NCBI RefSeq assembly: GCF_003129905.1
Contig: NZ_QFFM01000013.1
Coordinates: 1-64,000 of the forward strand
DNA from: Bifidobacterium callitrichidarum
GTDB taxonomy: Bacteria > Actinomycetota > Actinomycetes > Actinomycetales > Bifidobacteriaceae
DNA length: 64,000 bases
Direction: 5' to 3'
Position 1 is the stretch's first letter. Each line of letters opens with the position of its first letter. A model generated the notes under the pieces. The model was not told where the DNA came from, ran no database searches, and saw nothing but the letters and a program-made list of their open reading frames with translations. The translations under genes and the position numbers were made by a program. Below, one piece after another: positions 17,707-25,126 of this stretch.

Positions 17707-19269
17707 TTACCGCACGATGGTGGAATCGTTGCGGGCCCAGACGTGGGCGATGGACGGTACGAGCGCGGTCGGGCCGATGGCGGCCAGGCCGGCGACCTTG
17801 CCGTCGCCCAGATTATCGTGGCTTAACCGCACGTTCCACCCCACCTGCTTGTCCTGATCCTCGACCATCAGCACGACCGCGGCGTTGTCGCCGTCGGCCA
17901 GATCGGCGGCCTTGACGGCTTGCGCGGCGTTCGCCCCAAGCGTCACGTCGCGGCTCTTGACCGCATGCCCCTTGGCGTCGTAGGCGTGGATCGTCACCTT
18001 CGCTTCCTTGTTCGACAGATTGGCCAGCGTGATGGTTCCGGTCACGTCGTCCGGCAATGCCAGACCGGCGTATGCCGCGGGCTGCGCGGCGTTGATGAGC
18101 GCGAAATCGGCCTGATCGCCGTCACCGGAGCGGGAGGCCTTCACGGTGAGGAACAACTTGTCCTCGGCGGTGGACATCACGCCCAGCGCGCCCTTGGGGG
18201 CATCGCCCAGATCCACGACGGACACCTGGCCCGCCTTGACCGTGACGTCCTGGGCATGCACCAGACCGCTTGCGGTGATCCAGGACAGTTCGGTGCGCGT
18301 ATCGACGTGCGCGAACAGGTAGGCGGTGGCTTTGTCCCCTTCGTTCACCGAGGAGGCCACCGCCGCGTTGGAGGCGGCTCCCAACGGCATGGCGAAATCG
18401 GAGCCCTTGGAGGTCAGGCCGTCCATGCTCACCACGCGCACCACGGCGGCGATCGGCGTCTCCTTGCTGGAGACCGTCGCGTACAGGCCGTCCTGGGCGG
18501 TGGCGGCTGCGGAGAGTTCCAGCGTGCTTTCGCCGCCGGCAGGCACGGTCAGCGTGGATTGGGTGGACATGGTGAGTTTGCCGGCGGATTTGGAGCCCCA
18601 CACGGATACGTCCACGGTGGTGGGCTTGGTGGAGGGGTTGGCCACGATGAGCTGTTGCGTGGTGCCGGTTGCGGTGGAAGGCAGGAGGAACGACTGGCGC
18701 AGGGCCGTGGCCACGCAAGAGGCCGCGGAGACGCCCTTGAGGTCGCCGTCGCTGGCCCAGGAGGCGATGGAGCCGGCGGTGCCAGTGCCGGCCTCGGCCG
18801 TGAGCATGTGGGTGTCGATGAGGCGGGAGCCCTGGCTGATCTTCTCGGAACCGGTCTTCACCTGGTCCTCGTCGGTGGCATCGTCGTCCTTGAGCGTCAC
18901 GGCGCTGGATGCGGACGCCGAATCATCCCCAAACGCGGCGACGGATGCGCTGTACACCGAGCCGAACGCCGCGTAGCGGGCCTGGGTGGCGAGGTTGCCC
19001 ACGGTGGCCTGGAATTCGCTGTCACCGTAGGTGCCGGAATCGGCGAGCGCCATGGGCGCCGGGCAGTATGTCTCGGATTGGGTGGGGCTGACCGTCTGGT
19101 CGATGGCGTCGGTGGTGGCCTGGACCCGGTCGATCAGCGACTTCGGGCCGGGCAGGATCATCAGGGCCGCGAACAGGGCGATGAGCACGATCATGGTGAT
19201 GATGCCGGTCACCACGCGCATGACGCGCCTGGGGACGGACGACGTTGATTTCCTTGCTTTGCGGCTCAT
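17707..19269 (-). CDS. DUF5719 family membrane-anchored extracellular protein
   Basis: A 520-residue protein with a Lys/Arg-rich N-terminus (MSRKARKSTSS), one transmembrane helix at about 17-40 and a large extracytoplasmic beta-rich region without recognisable catalytic motifs. It is Ala/Ser/Thr/Asp-rich, as usual for DUF5719. The start overlaps the stop of the upstream glycosyltransferase (ATGA, 19266-19269), so the two are translationally coupled. The open frame upstream of 19269 is an overlap artefact. In actinobacteria this family sits beside the same glycosyltransferase and WhiB2, which suggests a shared envelope task. Confidence 0.8.
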   Translation of the reverse strand: MSRKARKSTSSVPRRVMRVVTGIITMIVLIALFAALMILPGPKSLIDRVQATTDAIDQTVSPTQSETYCPAPMALADSGTYGDSEFQATVGNLATQARYAAFGSVYSASVAAFGDDSASASSAVTLKDDDATDEDQVKTGSEKISQGSRLIDTHMLTAEAGTGTAGSIASWASDGDLKGVSAASCVATALRQSFLLPSTATGTTQQLIVANPSTKPTTVDVSVWGSKSAGKLTMSTQSTLTVPAGGESTLELSAAATAQDGLYATVSSKETPIAAVVRVVSMDGLTSKGSDFAMPLGAASNAAVASSVNEGDKATAYLFAHVDTRTELSWITASGLVHAQDVTVKAGQVSVVDLGDAPKGALGVMSTAEDKLFLTVKASRSGDGDQADFALINAAQPAAYAGLALPDDVTGTITLANLSNKEAKVTIHAYDAKGHAVKSRDVTLGANAAQAVKAADLADGDNAAVVLMVEDQDKQVGWNVRLSHDNLGDGKVAGLAAIGPTALVPSIAHVWARNDSTIVR

Positions 19270-22200
19270 GCTTCCTCCTCCAAGCCGTCCATGATGCGTC
19301 GGCGCGGCAGGGCCACCAGGCAGTACAGGACGAGCACCACCGCGAGGCAGATGAGCCAGGCGCGCCGCCAGCCGCTGTTCTGGGTGCGCTGCTGCCATGA
19401 GGTGTCCACGTTCTGCGAGGCGGCGGAGCGCAGGGTCAGGCGGTAGTAGGTGCCGGCGTCGGTGCTGACCAGCGCCTGGGTGCCGTTGGATGCGGCGATG
19501 TTGGCGCTCAACTGTTCGTAGGGCGTGGCCGTGGTGGCCGATTCGCCGTCCGAGACCACGTAGATGCCGCCGAAGCCGAGTTGGCTGATGGTGGCGATGG
19601 CGTCCTCGTCCGGATTGGACAGCAGTGTGGCGCATGCCTTGGCGAGCGTCTGGTCGATCTCATCGTGTTCGCCGTCCAGCAGACGTACGCGCTGGGCCGG
19701 GGAGCTGTCGATGAGGTCGCCGCGGGAGGTGCGCATCACGGAATAATCGACCACATTGCGGGTCTGGGCGCTGATGGCCAGTACGCGATGGTCCTCGCCG
19801 GAAGCCAGGTAATCGGTGGTGACCATGGGCAGGCCGGAGCGGGAGATACCCAGTCCCCCATCCTGCTGGCGTTCGAGGCCATACCAGCATTGGATGGCCA
19901 CGCAGCCGGCGAGCACCACGGCAAGCACCATGCGGCCGGATACGATCAGCGGGCGAAGACGGTCACGGGCCGGTGCCTCGATCTCGCCTTGCGCGTTCGA
20001 ATGCAGGGGGTGGAAGCGCTTCACCGCACCGCCGGCCACCAAGCATACGCAGGACAGGAAGCCCATCATCATCAGGAGCATGCCGGGTTCGGCCGAGCCG
20101 GCCACCGGACCTGCGGCGTCCACGTCGATGGCCACGCGCGAGGAGACGAGCGAGAGCGCCGCGCCGCAGACGATGACCACCCACATGAGTCGGGAGGCGC
20201 GCAGGGCGAACGGCAGCACGAGCGAGGCGATGGCGAGCACGGTCACGATGAGGAACAGGAGCGCCACAGCCAGGTCAAGCATGTGCGTGGACAGAAGATT
20301 CCAGCCGAGTGCGCGTTGGGCCACCTGCAGCAGGCTCAACGCCTCAGGAGAACCGTTGGACGCCGTGGAAGGAACCATGATGTCGCCGAACAGCTGACGC
20401 CATGAGCCCAAATGCGCGTACCGAATCGAGTTGACGAGGGTGGGGGCCACGGCGAACGCGGCAGGCACCGGGATGAGCAGGAGCGTGGCGCGTTTGCGGC
20501 GTACGAACATGAGGAAGGCCACGAACGCCACGACGAGAGCCAGCAGGAGCTGCGGCTCGGCGGCCACCACCGGGATGAAGCACAGGGCGGACAATGCCGC
20601 CGCCTGCACGGAGGGGCGGGGCTTCAACGGGTCCTCGGTGTGGTACATGCCCACGGCGCGGAACACGAATGCGAACGCGGCGGGCAGGAAGACCAGCACG
20701 GTGAGCATCGGCAGGTCAGCGCCGGCGTACCAGCCGAACATGATGCCGGAGGAGGCCCACAGGAGGCCGCCGAGCACACGGACCACGTCCGAACGGGTGA
20801 AGATGCCGGCAAGCGCCCAGAAGGACAACGCGGCGAGCGGTGCGGCGGCGAACAACATGAGCGATAGGGCCGCGCCGACGTGGCCGATGGTGAACAGGGA
20901 GGCCACCATCAATACGAGCAGCCATGGTGTGGGAGGCGCTGGGATGCCGATGCCCGAGCCGAACACCCACGGCGTGGTGGCGGCCTGCGCCAGTTGGCGG
21001 AAGCTCGCGCCGGTGGGCAGCAGCGCGTTCGAATACAGCGAGCCGTCCGAGAACGCGGCGCGGAACACCGGCCAGTGGATGGCCATGATGCCCAGGAACG
21101 AGACGAGCGCCATGACCATGGCCCACGACCATCGGCGGATGATGCGGCTTCTCAGATGCGCGCGTTCGAGCGGGCTCAGCAGCACCACGCCCTGCTGGGC
21201 GATGAAGGCGTCGCGCCGGTCGTGGAACTGGGCGATCTGCCGGCGGTCGGCGGTGAGCACCTGCAATGAGGACATCGGCACCTTCGATTGGCGGGCCACC
21301 AGCCTGCGCGAGCGCATGGCTCCGGGGATGGAGGTCAGAGCCAGCCACGGCAGGCACAGTTCGATCCATGCGCCGTAGGGTTTCTTGCCGAACAGCATGG
21401 CAAGGGCCATGCCGAAGCTGCGGATGAAACGCCACAGCCATACCGGGATCCACGAGGACATGGCCATGTCCGTGTACAGGTAGCGCTGTTGGGCGCGGGC
21501 CACGGTCATGGCGTGGCTGATGGTGTGGTGGGAGTTGAGCGCTTCGCCGCCACGGGTGCGTACGCCCTCGTACCGGGCGCGGCGGTGGGCGATCTGCGCC
21601 TGAGGCACGATCACCACACGCCCGCCGCTCTGGCAGACGCGACGGCAGAAGTCCAAGGATTCGCCGTAGGTGGTGAACCAGGGATTGATGCCTTTGAGCC
21701 GTTTGAACGTGCTCAGCGAGACGAGCGCGCCGGCCAGGGAGACGGCGTACACGTCCTGACGGCCGTCGTACTGCTCCTGATCGGGTTCACCGTCCACCAC
21801 AAGGGAATGCACGGTGTGGCGGCCCGCATACATGCCCACGTTGTGCAGTTGCTTGCCGTCCCAGTCGCACTGCTTGCAGCCGAGCACGTTGGCACCCGGC
21901 GTGTTGCGCCAGGATTCCAGCAAGCGTTCCAGACAGGTGTCGTCCGATGGACGCGAGTCGTCGTGCAACAGCCACAGCGCGCGGGTCGAGGGGTCGAGTT
22001 CGGCATAATCAAGGGCCTTGTCCACGGCGTCGCCGAATGAACGGGCTCCCTTGGCCCGAACGACCTGCACGCTGACCTCCTTGGCCTGCGGCATGGCCAT
22101 GACCGGACCGGCCGGCGAGGGGATCACCTCGAAGGATGTCCTGACGGGCTGCCCGGTGGCACCGGTGGCGTCGGCGATGATGATGACGCCCGGCAACACG

Positions 22201-22367
22201 TTCTGGGTGAGCAGGGCCCGCAGCGTGGCCGCAAGGAAACGGGTGTCCTCCTCGACGGTGATCACGGCCGCTATGCCGGCGTCGACATCCTGCCGGTGCG
22301 TGTACGGCCTGGATGCCATGGCTTCGGCCAAGGCCTGCTGAATATCGCTGTTACCTGTCGGACTCAT
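19266..22367 (-). CDS. Large membrane glycosyltransferase, GT2 plus multi-TM domain
   Basis: The 1033-residue protein has an N-terminal cytoplasmic GT2 domain. It opens with IAAVITVEEDTRFLAATLRALLTQ, has an Asp-rich sugar-nucleotide site in LWLLHDDSRPSDD, and continues with GINPWFTTYGESLDFCRRV. About a dozen hydrophobic helices fill residues ~400-900, and a soluble extracytoplasmic segment precedes a final helix near the C-terminus. This resembles actinobacterial GT2 proteins next to whiB2, presumed to build or transfer an envelope glycan. CTGGGGG upstream supports the ATG at 22367 rather than 22418. DUF5719 is coupled downstream. Confidence 0.85.
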   Translation of the reverse strand: MSPTGNSDIQQALAEAMASRPYTHRQDVDAGIAAVITVEEDTRFLAATLRALLTQNVLPGVIIIADATGATGQPVRTSFEVIPSPAGPVMAMPQAKEVSVQVVRAKGARSFGDAVDKALDYAELDPSTRALWLLHDDSRPSDDTCLERLLESWRNTPGANVLGCKQCDWDGKQLHNVGMYAGRHTVHSLVVDGEPDQEQYDGRQDVYAVSLAGALVSLSTFKRLKGINPWFTTYGESLDFCRRVCQSGGRVVIVPQAQIAHRRARYEGVRTRGGEALNSHHTISHAMTVARAQQRYLYTDMAMSSWIPVWLWRFIRSFGMALAMLFGKKPYGAWIELCLPWLALTSIPGAMRSRRLVARQSKVPMSSLQVLTADRRQIAQFHDRRDAFIAQQGVVLLSPLERAHLRSRIIRRWSWAMVMALVSFLGIMAIHWPVFRAAFSDGSLYSNALLPTGASFRQLAQAATTPWVFGSGIGIPAPPTPWLLVLMVASLFTIGHVGAALSLMLFAAAPLAALSFWALAGIFTRSDVVRVLGGLLWASSGIMFGWYAGADLPMLTVLVFLPAAFAFVFRAVGMYHTEDPLKPRPSVQAAALSALCFIPVVAAEPQLLLALVVAFVAFLMFVRRKRATLLLIPVPAAFAVAPTLVNSIRYAHLGSWRQLFGDIMVPSTASNGSPEALSLLQVAQRALGWNLLSTHMLDLAVALLFLIVTVLAIASLVLPFALRASRLMWVVIVCGAALSLVSSRVAIDVDAAGPVAGSAEPGMLLMMMGFLSCVCLVAGGAVKRFHPLHSNAQGEIEAPARDRLRPLIVSGRMVLAVVLAGCVAIQCWYGLERQQDGGLGISRSGLPMVTTDYLASGEDHRVLAISAQTRNVVDYSVMRTSRGDLIDSSPAQRVRLLDGEHDEIDQTLAKACATLLSNPDEDAIATISQLGFGGIYVVSDGESATTATPYEQLSANIAASNGTQALVSTDAGTYYRLTLRSAASQNVDTSWQQRTQNSGWRRAWLICLAVVLVLYCLVALPRRRIMDGLEEEA

Positions 22368-22584
22368 AAACCCCCAGAGTAATAGGCACCACCGCCGAGT
22401 ATCCGTGAATGGCGGCAAATACCTTCATATTCCTTGATTTGCTTACATTCGGTGCCGGGGACGCCGAAACCTGACCGACACGGCCGATCATGGGATACGG
22501 CATTGCCGTGAAGTCCATCAGGGACGAATCGGGGGATGGACGGATACCGTGCCGAGCACGCAACCGCGGCGCCCGCCCCGCGTT

Positions 22585-22884
22585 TCACGCTTGTTCGCGA
22601 TGGCTTTTCTTGTACCGACGGCGTTCGCGTTCGCTCATGCCGCCCCAGATGCCGAAGCGTTCGTCATGGTCGATGGCCCACTTGAGGCACTGCTCGCGCA
22701 CCTCGCACTTGGCGCACACGCGCTTGGCGTCACGGGTGGAGCCGCCTTTTTCGGGGAAGAACGCCTCGGGATCGGTCTGCGCGCAGAGCGCCTTGTGCTG
22801 CCATGAGACGTCGCCGTCCGGCTTGAACAGGCCCCACAGTTCGTTCCACTGCTCTTCGGCGGAATCGTCGACCACACCCCACAT
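22585..22884 (-). CDS. whiB2: WhiB family iron-sulfur transcription regulator (WhiB2 type)
   Basis: Small [4Fe-4S] DNA-associated regulator of 99 residues. Cluster ligands are Cys34, Cys57, Cys60 and Cys66 (ALCAQTD; RVCAKCEVREQC). They are followed by the sigma-factor-binding turn GIWGGMSERERR and a basic tail. WhiB2/WhmD proteins control septation and cell division in mycobacteria and streptomycetes. The start at 22884 is supported by AAGGAG 6 nt upstream; an upstream ATG at 22908 has no such support. A promoter with TTGACA lies about 45 nt upstream. The gene leads into the glycosyltransferase-DUF5719 pair. Confidence 0.92.
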   Translation of the reverse strand: MWGVVDDSAEEQWNELWGLFKPDGDVSWQHKALCAQTDPEAFFPEKGGSTRDAKRVCAKCEVREQCLKWAIDHDERFGIWGGMSERERRRYKKSHREQA

Positions 22885-22927
22885 GCGACTCTCCTTGCCT
22901 TCGAGCATTTCAAAATTTGACGGTTAC

Positions 22928-22957
22928 ATTACACTCATGCCGCCGTGTTTTTGTCAA
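22928..22957 (-). promoter_or_regulatory. Predicted whiB2 promoter
   Basis: On the minus strand TTGACA (22957-22952) and TGTAAT (22933-22928) are separated by 18 bp and lie about 45 nt before the whiB2 ATG. The -35 is a perfect match to the primary sigma consensus. Confidence 0.5.
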
Positions 22958-23090
22958 ATGGTGTCTCGTGTCATTACGCCTGTTTATGAGAAATTGTGCT
23001 ATAAGCGTGTGACTGTCTGCACTGTGCCGGCGAGCTTGGATTCGATTGCGTCCAGGCCCTAGCTGCGGCATACGGCGGGGCTAATTCCAT

Positions 23091-23213
23091 GGCTCTGTTA
23101 AACCAGGATTGACATGCCCCTTATTCTTGGCTCCCCTTGCCAGGGGAGCTGGCGGCGAAGCCGACTGAGGGGTAGTCCAAGGGTATTCATGTCAATCCTG
23201 GTTTAACAGAGCG
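23091..23213. mobile_element. MITE-like element with 26-bp terminal inverted repeats and 8-bp target duplication
   Basis: The left end GGCTCTGTTAAACCAGGATT... and the right end ...AATCCTGGTTTAACAGAGCG form inverted repeats (23091-23116 and 23188-23213) that match perfectly over 25 bp, with only the outermost base unpaired. AATTCCAT occurs directly on both sides (23083-23090 and 23214-23221), an 8-bp target duplication. The interior carries one copy of the dispersed double palindrome (23129-23177) and no ORF. Ends beginning GGCTCT and 8-bp duplications are typical of ISL3-family elements, so an ISL3-type transposase elsewhere may mobilise it. Confidence 0.85.
23129..23177 (+). repeat. Dispersed double-palindrome repeat, copy 2 (inside the MITE)
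   Basis: GGCTCCCCTTGCCAGGGGAG followed by CTGGCGGCGAAGCCG and ACTGAGGGGTAGTC. Nearly identical to the copy at 7469-7517, including the TTCTTGG before it and the TAGTC at the end. Confidence 0.85.
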
Positions 23214-23350
23214 AATTCCATGCCGGGTATGCGTGAGATATGCGCCGGGTATGTGCCGGTCATGCGAAGGAACCGCACCCGTCTGGCCTGTTCGCCGGGC
23301 ACTGTGTCAAAGTGGCTTTCAGACATTTTCGACGGTATGTGGAGGATTGC

Positions 23351-24799
23351 ATGACGCAGGAAACAAGTGGAGCGGACCAGAATATCAATCCGCCGAGCTT
23401 CGTTCCCTCCGCCGGTCGCCGTCAGCGTCCCTCCGCCTCCGCACCGCAGTCCTTTGCTCCGGCGCGTTCTCGTGCGACCGGTGCCGCCGACGCACGTCGA
23501 AGCGATGATGCCGCCGAGGCTTCCCCCGCACGTTCCGTCGCCCCCGGAGACGGCAGTTCCGCCGATTCCGTGACATCTTCCTCACAGCACGCCGTGGGTG
23601 CCGCGACCCCACCACCGAGCTTCTCCCCCAACGCGCGTCGTGCGGCCCGCCGCAGCACGCCGGGCGACGCCATGCCACAGAGCATCGCCCCCACCCGAGC
23701 GCGACGCTCCTCCGGATCCTCCCGTAACGCCGTGCGCCCGGCGTCCGCTCCGGCCGCTCCCCAGATGAGCCGTCCCGCCGCAGCCTCCCTTCGCGCCGGA
23801 CGCGGTTCCGTCTCCCCCGGCGCCGGTGTGGTTCGGGCCGCGCGCCCCCGCCACCGTGCAGGGCGGATCGCGGCCATCGCCGTGGCCGTACTCCTTGCGG
23901 CGCTCGTGGTTTCCGTGTTCGGCGCCTGGACGTGGGTCAACGGCCGGTTGAACAGGGCCGATTGGCTGACCGATTCCGCTGACACGCCCGCCTCCACGTG
24001 GCTGATCCTCGGTTCGGACGAACGTGACGGCTCCACCGATTACGGCGGCGTGGACGATGTCTCCGGTTACCGTACGGACACGATTCTGGTGCTCACCAAG
24101 CCCAAAAGCGGCGCGAGTTCGCTAATCTCCATCCCCCGTGACTCGCTGATGAACGTGGACGGCCAGTACATGAAGATCAATTCCGTGGCCCAGTTCGCCG
24201 GTAACAAGGCACTGGTAGGCGAAATCGAGACCCTGACCGGGCAGCGCATCGATCATGTGGCGCAGATCAAGTTCGGCGGACTGCAGGAAGTGGTCAACGC
24301 GCTGGGCGGCATCGAACTGTGCTACGACCAGGACGTTCAGGACGCCTATTCCGGTCTCAATTGGAAGGCTGGCTGCCATACGGCGGACGGTGCCACCGCA
24401 CTGTCCTTCTCCCGCATGCGCTATGCGGACGCGCAGGGCGACTTCGGGCGCAACGCACGCCAGCGCCAGGTGATCGCGGCCATCATCAAGAAGGCCTCCA
24501 GCGCACAGACGCTGACGAATCCCGCAAAAGTCTCCAAGCTGGCCAACGCCGGACTGGATTCACTGACCGTGGATAATAAGACCACGCCGTTCACCCTGCT
24601 GTCCATGGCGTTGGCATTCAAGGACGCCACCGGCAGCAACGGCATCTCCGGCAGCGTGTACTGGTCCGATCCCGATTACTACGTGGACGGCGTGGGCTCC
24701 TCCGTGCTGTTGGACGACGCGAAGAACACCGAACTGTTCAGCGAACTCGCAGCCGGCACACATGCCGCTGGCACCGTGGGCACCCTCGCCGAAAGCTAA
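23351..24799 (+). CDS. LytR-CpsA-Psr (LCP) family glycopolymer ligase
   Basis: LCP enzymes transfer undecaprenyl-linked glycopolymers to peptidoglycan on the outer face of the membrane. The 482-residue protein has a disordered, basic Ser/Pro/Ala-rich cytoplasmic region of ~165 residues, a transmembrane helix at about 172-194, then the LCP domain. Domain features are LILGSDERDG, GYRTDTILVLTKPKSG, SIPRDSLMNV (conserved Arg/Asp), KINSVAQFAG, GGIELCYDQDVQD and LSFSRMRYADAQGDFGRNARQRQ. GGAGG 6 nt before the ATG at 23351 fixes the start. It is divergent from whiB2. The long cytoplasmic tail is larger than usual. Confidence 0.92.
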   Translation: MTQETSGADQNINPPSFVPSAGRRQRPSASAPQSFAPARSRATGAADARRSDDAAEASPARSVAPGDGSSADSVTSSSQHAVGAATPPPSFSPNARRAARRSTPGDAMPQSIAPTRARRSSGSSRNAVRPASAPAAPQMSRPAAASLRAGRGSVSPGAGVVRAARPRHRAGRIAAIAVAVLLAALVVSVFGAWTWVNGRLNRADWLTDSADTPASTWLILGSDERDGSTDYGGVDDVSGYRTDTILVLTKPKSGASSLISIPRDSLMNVDGQYMKINSVAQFAGNKALVGEIETLTGQRIDHVAQIKFGGLQEVVNALGGIELCYDQDVQDAYSGLNWKAGCHTADGATALSFSRMRYADAQGDFGRNARQRQVIAAIIKKASSAQTLTNPAKVSKLANAGLDSLTVDNKTTPFTLLSMALAFKDATGSNGISGSVYWSDPDYYVDGVGSSVLLDDAKNTELFSELAAGTHAAGTVGTLAES

Positions 24800-24837
24800 T
24801 CCACGGCTTTTTGACAGTAAGACGCATTCCAAGTGTT

Positions 24838-25051
24838 TTCTGGCTCCCCTCTCCGAGGAGAGCTTCCGAACGCCGTGAAGCCGAGGAAACCCTTTTGGCT
24901 CTTAAACCAAGATTGATTCGCCCCCATTCGGGCTCCCCTCTCTGAGGGGAGCTGTCGCCGTAGGCGACTGAGGGGAGCCCACGATCTATTCCATAAGCCT
25001 CCCCATCAGTCCGCTTCGCGGCCCAGCTCCTCTCGGAGAAGGGAGCCAGAA
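24838..25051. repeat. Nested cluster of three double-palindrome repeats
   Basis: Copies lie at 24841-24893 (plus orientation, diverged), 24931-24979 (plus, preceded at 24897-24925 by GGCTCTTAAACCAAGATTGA, a decayed MITE end) and 25001-25047 (minus orientation). The outer two copies are inverted relative to each other (TTCTGGCTCCC / GGGAGCCAGAA), so the middle copy sits inside a larger inverted repeat. This fills most of the 327-bp gap between the LCP and ATPase genes and includes the likely LCP terminator. Confidence 0.75.
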
Positions 25052-25126
25052 CAGCAACATGGAAGCTGGAACCACATAGGCCGGTTCGGCTTGCGTGGGG
25101 CGCATGGACCGGTTCACGCTGGAGGC

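Larger units (their letters stand above)
22885..23350. other. Intergenic region between whiB2 and the LCP gene
   Basis: The 466 bp between two divergent genes hold the whiB2 promoter (22928-22957), a 123-bp MITE-like element (23091-23213) with flanking 8-bp direct repeats, and the LCP leader. I see no gene or RNA in the remaining bases. Confidence 0.7.
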
